This document shows, piece by piece, positions 25,873-35,148 of a stretch of 64,000 bases of DNA. Below the pieces are notes generated by a model. The model was not told where the DNA came from. It saw only the letters and a program-made list of their open reading frames with translations, and did no database searches. The DNA lies in the NCBI RefSeq assembly GCF_964204645.1, contig NC_134027.1, positions 3,274,485 to 3,338,484 of the forward strand, written 5' to 3'. A program made the translations under genes and the position numbers. This DNA is from Tubulanus polymorphus. Lineage: Eukaryota; Nemertea; Palaeonemertea; Tubulaniformes; Tubulanidae. The first letter of the stretch is position 1. Every line of letters starts with the position of its first letter.

Positions 25873-28544
25873 CTAAACACAAGGTTCCCAATCATCCATC
25901 TCATCATCACTGTCTTCAAATTCTTGTTGAAGTTTAGGTATGACAGCTGATCGACATATTCCCCAAAACATCTCGGGTTTAAGCCCCTGCTTTTTATTAA
26001 CGACTGTAAATCTCCATCCCATATGATCAGAACAGTTTTTACACTCAGCTATAGTCCATGCATACCTTAAAAATACCAAGATACATATATTACGTACGTT
26101 ATTACTGAATGCCGTCTTGAAAAAGAAACTCAAGAATTAATTGATACCATACCCAGGAAACCAGGAGTGTTGAGAGCTTGGCCGACCTCGCAAATTCAAT
26201 GCAAATTCTTTGCGCTCACTGCTAACTGTAAACATTTCATGGACATAACCTCCGGGGTTGACGTACGTGCCCATTGGCCCTTGTACAGACATCGTGAAGA
26301 CTTCATTTTTGTTGAATATCATTTCTCCACAATCTCTACAGCACAAAACTGAACACTGGAAGTTTAGATCATTGATTTTGATAGCAGGAACAACAACCAA
26401 TATAGCGTACAATATTATCAGCATGGAAATCCAGTATGTGCACAATAGCAGAAACAAGGAAGATATTTTACCTTTTGCATGATAGCCAATTCACAACGCA
26501 GTCTTTGAACAGCAGAATCAATTGCTAATAGTTTTAATTTCAAATTATCATCCATCATAATATTTCCAGCGACCCAGAATGAAAACTCAACTGCATCAGA
26601 CGGCATTTTATCAGGTTCAAATGTATCACTCCAACTGGAGAATTCATCTTTCATTTTCTTCATCAAGCAATCCTAAAAATATGTCGACATCGTAACTCAT
26701 TATATATCTCACCATGATAAACAGAAAGCAGCAAATAAGAACCGATCTTGGTTTACCACGTCATAATTTTCATAAACCCATGGAGGCCACCATGTAGTGT
26801 ATGCTGCACCAAGTGCTTTTTTCTGTAACGAAAATGAGAATTTCAATCAATACAAAAGATCTTTTCATGCGTTACATAAACAACAAATATGAGAAATACC
26901 TTATGTCTATAGAAAGCGGCATTAAATTGCAGGTCATCAAACTGGACCGGTACAGGCCATACCGGTTCTTTCAATGTACGTTGAGACCGACATCGGGCGC
27001 CTTCCAAAAAATCAGGCAGAGATTTCTCAGCGAGTATCTTGACCTTAGCGAGTAGAGTCCTATAATAATCGAAATATTTACTAGATTAACAATTACCAAA
27101 AGCTCAATGCTGGGTAATGGTAATGAGACGTTCACATGAATAAAGGAAATTTTAATCATATCCAGTTATCCATATGTACGTACCCATCCACTTGGCGCCT
27201 TGTATCTAATATCTGAAATCTTTGCCTACCAGCAGCGATCATCCTTATAGATGAGATTCCAGAACGATCATCATTTTCTTCTTTGATTGACAGTATTTCC
27301 GCCGTTGTGCCGATTTTCGCATGAATTTCATCATACGTCGATTCGTTATAACTGAAAATAATAAGTGACTGTAAAATTGAATAAAAATAGATGTATGAAG
27401 CCAGGGCCAAGTTTCACAAAAAAGTTTAAATCTTAAATCGATTTAATTTCTTCATTAATTCAGTTTATCTTAAATCGATTTATGCCTTAATCCTTTTTGT
27501 GAAACTGGACCCAGAGCTATTGGGGATTAGATTAAGGAATCTTTTGATCTATCCACTTTTTTACCTCAAACAAACCAATCCAAAAGTTTTATCTAGTTCT
27601 AAGATGCGTTTGATCATATTAACAGTGGATTGGGCAAACACATGCAGCGGTAAAGTTTGTCCGGGAATCAGGATAACCCCGGGTAATCCAATAATAGGAA
27701 TAGATTGACACGAGTCATCATCGTGAATCGTTCGGCCGTGTAATTCTTCTAAATCTTCTCCTAAATACTGAAAAATCAAAGAATCAATTATCAGAAAATG
27801 ATTAAACAAATTCGGGAAATATAAAGTCTCGGGCCACTATCGTAGTCTTAAGACTAATTCAAGACCATCTTAGTTCTATAACCTAACAAATTAAGACCAT
27901 TTTTTGATAACGTTTCCACATTTTTTCACGTCAACATACAATAGGCCCAACATAAGCATTGTTACTGATCACAATCTGGACAGAGAATAAAATTCCTTAA
28001 ATTAAACACAATTTGTGCATGATGAATTCAGAGCTCCACGGTTCTACTATATGGCATGAATAGAGTATCAATACGGTATATTTCTAAAGACATTTTTCTA
28101 GAATTTTTAACACATCTTCAAGATTTTCCAAATTTTCCCTGACATCGCTATTCAACGGTGAGGCCCTTGAATTTCAACTTTTTTCACATCAATCTGATAC
28201 TTCTGAAAAATGAGTACCTACTGAATGAGCAACAGGCAATTGAACATTGAATGTCACTTCAGTATGAGATTGTCGTCTTGGTTGACGCAGAGAAGTTCGG
28301 CTAGTTCGCCGTTCCCCTTGACCTAAAGCTATAGTATTCACATGTGCTCCTGGTTCATCTACTTCTTCATCAACTATGAATAATAATCATAAAACTTAAC
28401 TATATACAAATACATGCAGTATTCAAAATAATAAAACTCAGGAATTCAGCCTTTTTGGGTCTTACTGTCTATTTCCAAAACATCTGCCTCTTCAAACTCA
28501 TCAGCAGGTATAAGAGGGAGTTCTTCTTCATCGTCATCAGCCAT
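25873..28544 (-). CDS. Cereblon, substrate receptor of CRL4 ubiquitin ligase
   Basis: Nine exons (28544-28466, 28373-28222, 27767-27565, 27351-27184, 27059-26900, 26822-26757, 26672-26472, 26355-26153, 26065-25873) keep phase throughout and give 474 residues (human 442). The acidic N-terminus is followed by the Lon-N domain (GRTIHDDDSC, ILIPGQTLPL, GTTAEI, GRQRF), the DDB1-binding helical part, and the C-terminal CULT domain. Zinc cysteines (CCRDC near 348-352 and CKNC at 419-422) and the imide-binding cage are present: H406, W408, W414 and W428 match human H378, W380, W386 and W400. The protein delivers degron-bearing substrates to DDB1-CUL4-RBX1. A second MITE-like element sits in the intron at 27352-27564. 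The SOUL-family gene lies upstream on the same strand. Confidence 0.95.
27404..27512. mobile_element. Short MITE-like inverted-repeat element in a CRBN intron
   Basis: The 109-bp element has terminal inverted repeats: GGGCCAAGTTTCACAAAAA at the left and TTTTTGTGAAACTGGACCC at the right. An internal direct repeat of CTTAAATCGATTTA also occurs. No clear target duplication. It has no coding capacity and belongs to a different family from the TAA-flanked elements. It lies wholly inside the intron between CRBN exons 3 and 4. Confidence 0.65.
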
Positions 28545-29282
28545 TATTTATTTCATGCAATGTTTTCTTTGCAGCGTGCGGATGCTAGACTGGCTTACAA
28601 CTAGGTTTGACTAAAAAATTACCACTATATTAAACTTAATAAGGCCACTTAATAAAGTGAAAGTACACCAATAAAATTCAATTTAATTCAATACCGTATC
28701 TGATTGTGGTGGCAGCACTATACGGTCGTATAACTCAGCGGCCAAGTGTGGTGATTTATTCCTACCATGAAATTAACCATATTATTAGAAACGAAACCGC
28801 CAAGGCGCGGGAGTAGACTTGTCACAATTGACAGTGAATGAATAGAACCAATGTCAATGCCCGACCCCGGGATCCCTGTACAATAAAAAAAAACCTGTTA
28901 CAGGACAATGGGGTTGGTCGTAGGCCTCAAGTCACAAGCCCAGTCAGGGCCCCCTTTTTGGTTTTTGCAAAAATAACAAAAACAGTAACAAATATAAGTT
29001 TGTCCTTTCGTTTCAAACGATCATTCTGAGAATGATCCAGCGGTTCCATTTTGTTAAAGCTTTGATCATTCGAATTTTCCAAACCTCCCTTATTTTTTCA
29101 AGGCTTCAAACTTTTTTTGCCAGCCTACTACAATCCAAAGATAACAAAACAGTCAAATGGATAATTTGGCACTATTTATTTCCGTAAGTACTCCCAGCAT
29201 TCAAAATGCATAATCATTTAGTAACGGTATCATTTGTATAATATTATAAATATAACCAGGTGATAAAAATTATCTTTAATCT
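28545..29282. other. CRBN upstream region and 3' flank of the SOUL-family gene
   Basis: No gene. At 28709-28727 there is an 18/19 match to a sequence upstream of RNMT (58310-58328), described under findings. The remainder probably holds the CRBN promoter/5' UTR and the 3' UTR of the next gene. Confidence 0.5.
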
Positions 29283-30431
29283 TTAATCTGTGACAGGTTC
29301 TAAACCGGCAGCAGTATTTTCTACATGCTGACTCTTTTTCACAATCCAACATTCATTTCTTCTATTCATCAATTTGAAAGGTGGATCATATCCAACGCTG
29401 TAAGTTTGGGGTTTTTCCTCCAAACATTCTTTATCTGCTTCTTCCAGTGAAGCCATCAACTTATCATTTTCTTCAACCCATGCTTGACCGCGAGCGAAAC
29501 CACCAAACCGCCTAAAATAAAAGAATTAAGTGTTAGGCAATGTGTACATGTATAAAACTTTTAGAATCAGAGGCCAAGAAAATTGTACCTGACAAATATA
29601 TCCATTGCAGGTATTTCTTGAATGTATACATCCTCTTCAGTTGGTTGTGGAATTTTACCATCTTCAAACAGTGATTCATTTAGAAAGAAAGATGTAGTGA
29701 ATATGATCTCAGTTTCAGGATCTGTTGACGGACCGAGTAATTCTATATTTATAATCACTGGTATCGTCATGTACAAAGTTTTTTCTGTAAAATAAATCAG
29801 CAAACAATACGAAAGGTTTCGCCCTACTCATTGTGAAATCTTCGGTCTTTTCTAACTCAGGTTCTCGAAGAACTACTCACTTTGATCATTGTTACCCTCA
29901 AGGTATCTGAGACACTTCATGAACCCTTCTGCTGCAGGATTCTTCTTAACAGTTGTTCTAATTGTACTGCTCACCCAAACCATTGGTTCATAATGCCGTT
30001 CTTCATAGTCAGACTACGAACAGATATTTAGATTGATCATTGCTACACTGAAGTACGTATTTTTCAATCCTCTCCCAACATAGTACAAGCTTAATATAAA
30101 TAAAGTTGCCACAAATTTAAGTTTTGTGTGATGAGCGAGTATATAGCCCCTTAGTTAGTTACCAAATCGTTGGTGGTAAGCTTTTTATAATCCGTCGGGC
30201 TTATACAAACTATTACATTGTAGTTAGTTACCTAATCGGATGGGCTTATAATAATATGTGGTTTGTGAAAATATCCGATCGTGAAACAAAGCCACTAACA
30301 GGTTACTGACTGATAGCCCCTTATAATATTATGATACATACGTGTTCCTTTGTTACTGTGTATTTAGGCTGCACAGGAGCTGCTAGGCCATTTGTCTTGA
30401 TAATACCCGAAACAGCTTTCAGAAAATTCAT
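29283..30431 (-). CDS. SOUL/HEBP-family heme-binding protein
   Basis: Four exons (30431-30342, 30013-29881, 29784-29589, 29511-29283) join in phase to 215 residues, the usual size for the HEBP1/HEBP2 family. Family signatures in order: YEERHYEPMVWVSS near the N-terminus, a central beta region (MTIPVIINIELLG), VYIQEIPAMDIFVR followed by FGGFA, and the C-terminal GYDPPFKLMNRRNECWIVKK. No signal peptide is visible, so it is probably cytosolic, with a possible role in tetrapyrrole binding or buffering. Whether it is closer to HEBP1 or HEBP2 cannot be decided by eye; the strong C-terminal NRRNE motif is shared. It lies just upstream of CRBN on the same strand. Confidence 0.9.
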
Positions 30432-31049
30432 CCCAGATCTTCCTTGCACACACCACTTGAAAAATACCAGATTGTCACACAGTAAGGTTAGGAGGGCTTA
30501 TTCGAACTCACTGTGCCACTAGTTCTGATCTGTTGACTGAAAGGCAAAGGTCATTTATTTATTAGCGCATGAGATAACCAAATTGGGTCACGTCTGGCGC
30601 CAGCAGGCCGATACAATAATTTTCTATTCAAAGCATGCACGCAGCAATAGTCTGGATACCAATAATAGCACCGGCCCCCCGGCGTCAACCTCGTCTGGGA
30701 TTTAACGTCTAGGCCTATGGGGCACCTACCGTACCGAACGATAAAACAGCAATGCTGGGGTGGGTAATATTAGTCAGTATCCCATCTGGTCTAGTACCTA
30801 GCCGTTGTTCCTCAGGGAACCCGTAACAACGACTGGTATTCAGACTCTCAGACTATATCCCATCACAAAGGAACGATCAGAATAAAGATTTATGGAATTG
30901 AATTGACTGGTATTCTAACTGTGGCACGCAAGTCATCAAATGTATTACCGCTAGACTGGTTGCCTATCCAATTCCGCGCCATGTGTAGACCGGTAACCAG
31001 TCTTACTCGCATGCCACAAAGAAACCCGTCATGCATGTGCTGCCTCGGG

Positions 31050-31091
31050 TTGGAGTAATCATTTGAATCAAGACTCAAATGATTACTCCAA
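31050..31091. repeat. Perfect 17-bp inverted repeat with 8-base loop
   Basis: Left arm TTGGAGTAATCATTTGA at 31050-31066 pairs without mismatch with 31075-31091 across the loop ATCAAGAC. As RNA it would form a stable hairpin on either strand. It may be part of a foldback element, or a microRNA-like or regulatory structure. Confidence 0.7.
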
Positions 31092-31819
31092 GCTCTGTTA
31101 TCGTTGGAGGAATGTACATGAACTAGCCTATTTGCCGCGAATTTAATTTTCGTTTGTGAAAATCCTCTCATTAGGCAATGAAATTCCTCTCTCAACACAA
31201 GCTTGGTTTTCGGCCTTAGGGCATCGCCAAGAATCGACTGGGGTGAAACAGAGTCCCTGATTGTTGTATTTGATATCCAGGTCATTGATTCACCGCAATC
31301 AGAACAAAAATATTTCTTTCGTTTGAAAGATTCATATTTCTAAGATTCTGATATCATATGATCATCAACTTGCGTTAGTATTGTTCATTGCGTTTTGAAT
31401 CATCAACCCCCTCAAATGAAGCACTCTTTTGATTTGATGTTTAATCAGTTTTCGCCTACTGAATTACATGAACGTTGATAAATATTTCTCGACTTCCTCC
31501 AAATCCAATTATCAATCATAATAATGAATTAATTAAGAATTCATAAATGTAAACATTCCCGGATTATGAGATCAATATTTGCCTGCAACACTCCATATGT
31601 AACATAAACCTCTCATCCCAAGTGTAGGGGTCTCGTGTAAAATAATCCCTGTGGAAGCTACTCGGACAACATACTCGTTTTAAAATCTGATACGACAAAC
31701 CAACCACATGTGTACTACTATCGTCTAGGTGATCAATATAGGATCAATATATGATCCCATTTCGTGATAACAATATTTTTTTTCTCATGGAAATTATTGT
31801 ACAATGAAACAAAATTAAA

Positions 31820-32002
31820 GGCTGAAAAAATCATACCCCTGTTTCTGTCAATCAGCTAGGTCATTTTGTAAACCACATTTAGTTTACAGCTGTCGGGTCT
31901 GTTAACTTGACCATGATTTTAAAAAAAGTAATGGGCAGGTAGGCGGCCGAACGGGTTTTAAAGCTCACCAGAAATGAGAAACAAGGTAGCACTGTTTTAG
32001 TC
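31820..32002. mobile_element. Degenerate MITE-like copy
   Basis: Related to the intact element immediately to its right: it starts GGCTGAAAAAATCATACC, keeps a GTCGGGTCTGTTAAC core and a GGCGGCCG segment, and ends with GTTTTAGTC followed by TAA. It is shorter and clearly more diverged than the two intact copies, so it is an older insertion of the same family. Confidence 0.6.
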
Positions 32003-32019
32003 TAATAGGCCCAATATAA

Positions 32020-32239
32020 GGCTAAACAAAAATGATACCTTGTTTCTCCGCAGCGGCCGGGTCATTTTTGTAAAATATGATAAAATTTATAAACAGTTCA
32101 TTTCTATAGCGGCCGGGTCTGTTATGGTAAAATTGATCACGATTTCAAAAAAAGTAACGTATAGGGTAGATAGGCGGCCGGCCGGGTCAACATTTAAGCT
32201 CAGCAGAGCGGAGAAACAAGGTATCAATTTTTTTTAGCC
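32020..32239 (-). mobile_element. MITE-like element, copy 2 (220 bp, TAA target duplication)
   Basis: Reverse complement of the copy at 24208-24418, nearly identical over its full length except for about nine extra bases near 32080 and scattered substitutions. TAA flanks both ends (32017-32019 and 32240-32242). High identity between copies 8 kb apart implies recent activity in this genome. Confidence 0.8.
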
Positions 32240-32415
32240 TAAGACAACTGATTTACCTAATATAGAATTCTGTTGAATAATAGATACGAAGTTTCGTCAT
32301 AACTCAATATCAATGTTTGCTTTCATTTCCCGAGCCATGAAAGCCAACCACACTTCACGGTTCTAAAGACACGCTGCTGGACACTCGGACAACTTAACTC
32401 TAACCAAAACTCAAA

Positions 32416-33279
32416 ATGCTATCCAGCTCCCGGGCATCAGTGGGAATGTTGATGTCCATATTTTTGTATTTCAGAACTGCACCAAAACTTTGCTGTGGTA
32501 AGTAAATAATATTTTGATGAGCGGTCAGGTTTTAGAAATGCCTAACCTTTTAGATAATCTGCACGTTTTATTGTGGTTCCTTCTTGTGGGCAATCTATGA
32601 AGCCTATACTTTTATCTATTTGGCAGCGAGTTGTCTTAACGGGTATTATTGGACTGAAATACCCGGTCGTGGAATTGTTGGAAACAATGATAAAATTGTC
32701 AATTATGTAACATTGGCGGAATGTGAACATCTTTGCGAAATCGAAACCAGTTTTCGTTGTGCATCTATAGAAATTCAACCCACTAACCAAATTTGCGCAA
32801 TGACAAAAGAAACCCGATGGACAGTTCCGGCTTCTTATGGAATAGACCAAGAGCCGTGGATTTATGCAGAGATTAGATGTTCAGGTATTCAGCGAAAATA
32901 TGATCATTAGAAATACATATACTATGTATAATGGCACGATGTCTTATCTAGACGAGTAAAAAAAATTTGGGAATTATGTTTTGTCTTTTTAATTCTTTTA
33001 GATAAAAAACGCGTTACGAATCAATGGTATGAGACGATATCACCACAGGTCACACCCGGAAATAAACGATCTCTGATTTCCGTTAGCAAAACCGCATCGA
33101 CACCCGAGTGCGCATTGATGTGCTCTTCAAATGACGCGTGTATTCTTTTCGCTTTCAAAAAACAAACCCCTGAAAACAGCGGTGAATGTTTCTTATACAA
33201 TTCTCATCCTTCTTGTGATCAATGCGGTATTCCGACAACCGCCAGTGAGAACAAGGTTGTTTATTTGATCAGAAATTGA
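32416..33279 (+). CDS. Small secreted protein with two PAN/apple-like domains
   Basis: Three exons (32416-32497, 32627-32884, 33002-33279), all phase-1 junctions, give 205 residues. Exon 1 encodes a hydrophobic leader (MLMSIFLYFRTAP) consistent with a signal peptide. Exon 2 is a PAN/apple-like module: aromatic start (CLNGYYWTEIPG), then LAECEHLCEIE, FRCASIE and ICAM. Exon 3 is a second, more diverged module (TPECALMCSSNDACILFAF, then CFLY and CDQC). PAN domains bind proteins or glycans outside the cell. One domain per exon with equal phases suggests exon duplication. No membrane anchor is visible. Specific function unknown. Confidence 0.75.
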
Positions 33280-33552
33280 TTGTCCAGTGCAGTCACCTGT
33301 GACAATTATCTAACCTCTCTTTATTCTTTATCGAGTTATCTATAAAAAAATGTGTATGGCCTACACTGTTCTAGATTTGTAATCGACGAGTAAATATTTG
33401 TTCTCTAGACATACTGAAATGCATAAGAAGTAATATATATGTTTGTAGACACGGTTCTAAATGAAAGAAGAATCATATGGAGTTTAGACGCGAAATATCG
33501 CTAAAAAGTTGAATAACTGTAGGTGTGAAAATACCGATCACTGGTGAAAATA

Positions 33553-33954
33553 ATGAAGAACGTTTATAAGTTTTGGGTGAAGCTTGCGGCCGTTATTGAT
33601 ATCGTGTTCACGATCCTTTTCTTTTGTCTCGGCGTCGCTGAAGAGGCTAAAAGCTGGACGACGTACCATCACTGTATGACCGCTTTTGTAGCAGCCGTGT
33701 TATACCAGGCGTTAACATTCAGTTTGATTTATGGACACCACGATTTGATTCTATCGTTGATTTTTGTGTTGATTCATTTTACCGGTTTGCTGTTAGCGAC
33801 TATCGCACTAGTACTGTGTTGTAACGACATGTCGATGAATCCAGTTTTCCAAAATATTTGGATAGCTGACGTCATACTGCTGATGGCGAATCTCGTTCTC
33901 GGAGGAATGACTGCTTTTAGCTGCGCTTTTCAATTATGTTTGAATATGTGTTGA
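33553..33954 (+). CDS. Orphan four-helix membrane protein
   Basis: A single open frame of 133 residues from ATG 33553. Hydropathy by eye shows four membrane helices: residues about 12-30 (AAVIDIVFTILFFCLGVA), 40-62, 67-92 and 103-130, with short loops and a positively charged N-terminus (MKNVYKFWVK). This resembles the topology of MARVEL-like or tetraspan proteins but I see no diagnostic motif, and the large tetraspanin loop is absent. There are no introns in the part seen; a 5' non-coding exon is possible. It lies between two genes for secreted proteins on the same strand. Function not assigned. Confidence 0.6.
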   Translation: MKNVYKFWVKLAAVIDIVFTILFFCLGVAEEAKSWTTYHHCMTAFVAAVLYQALTFSLIYGHHDLILSLIFVLIHFTGLLLATIALVLCCNDMSMNPVFQNIWIADVILLMANLVLGGMTAFSCAFQLCLNMC

Positions 33955-34410
33955 GGAGCACCAAATTTATCAATTGCTGATGGATTCGAGAAGCAAAAGA
34001 ATTGTACTAACGCTTTTACAACTTATATAGGCATATCATAAAAAAAACATGCCTTTATTGAACGTCGAACATTACACTTTTTATTTTCAATCATTTAGGC
34101 TAATAGTTGTACATATGTTGAATCGATTCACACCGAGCCCTCAGCTCTTGTAAATACGAAGGCATTTTATTTCATGAAAAAATTATCAGCCCGTACTTTG
34201 AATTGCTACTAATTTTCATAAAACAGCTGTCTTTTTATTTGAAATACAATCGCTATATTGTTTTTCGAGTTGATTAGCGTATATACGTCTTCGATGCGGT
34301 TTAATATTCAAATATCATGTTGCAATTTAGTTGCTACCAGTAAGGTTCATACATAGATATCCCAATTGGCTTACGTTCGTTTCACGGTGCGGTTGGTAAA
34401 CGTTAACAAA

Positions 34411-35022
34411 ATGGATAAATTCGTATTCATAATGCTAATATTGGTAACTGGAGCGAGTAGAAATAATGCTACAACCACGGTAAGATTTTACGACTAAGCG
34501 AAACAAATTTCCACTTCCTTTGATCAGTAAACTGAAAGAACTATATGGTTATTCGATTTCTCTATAATAGTCTATAAACGTGCGCAACTTTTTTACCCAT
34601 TTCTTCAGGCTCAGATCCCTCACTGGAGTACAGTCACTATCCATGGTAATATCACCATAGTACAACCTACTCCTGATGACACTAGCAAGGACGAGGTACT
34701 TCCTGCCGACTCAATGATGGTTATCAAACTTCAAGATATGTCCATCGCTGATATAGGACCCGTAGTATTCCAGCGATACCAAGTTGACGTGAGCTCGCAT
34801 AAGATATCCGTCCCGTTGCCTTATTCGGTGCAGGTCAACAACTTTCCCCACGGACGACCGATGCTATTCGTGTCCTGTGTTATAAATGTTGGCTGGCATC
34901 CCGATCGATTGAAAGGAGAATGGATACGTTCCGGAGATTATTACTCCACATCTTTTCACCAAGTCGATTCTTCACCTAACAGTGAAACGATAACAACAGA
35001 TATCACAGTTCGTAAGATTTAA
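34411..35022 (+). CDS. Secreted protein with a YbaY/YscW-like lipoprotein domain
   Basis: Two exons (34411-34479 and 34609-35022) join in phase 0 to 160 residues. Exon 1 is a signal peptide (MDKFVFIMLILVTGAS). Exon 2 resembles the bacterial YbaY/YscW family (Pfam YscW): a first strand with VTIHGNITI, an LPADSMMVIKLQDMSIAD segment where the family has PPDAxVTVxLxDVSxAD, a central VPLPYSVQV, and a paired-strand C-terminus. In bacteria these are periplasmic/outer-membrane lipoproteins. Here it is extracellular, spliced, and lacks a lipobox cysteine. AATAAA at 35064 is a likely polyadenylation signal. The biological role in animals is unknown; the assignment is by remembered motif and should be tested with profiles. 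Confidence 0.65.
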
Positions 35023-35148
35023 ATTGATATTTACTGAGACGTTTGTTCATAAATACAGAAGATAATAAATTCATGGATTATCATACCTGTATATATGCGT
35101 GTAATTTCTTGTAGTTGATTCGTAGATGATTTTAAGGTTCTGAGAATT

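Larger units (their letters stand above)
30432..32415. other. Repeat-rich intergenic region
   Basis: Contains a 17-bp perfect hairpin (31050-31091) and two adjacent MITE-like copies (31820-32002 degenerate, 32020-32239 intact). A 131-codon minus-strand frame (30890-31285) spans the hairpin but has no recognisable family and no splice support, so I do not call it a gene. Confidence 0.55.

Noticed and set aside
30890-31285. 131-codon minus-strand frame across the 31-kb hairpin
   Set aside because: It reads through a perfect inverted repeat, has no recognisable domain and no promoter or splice evidence.
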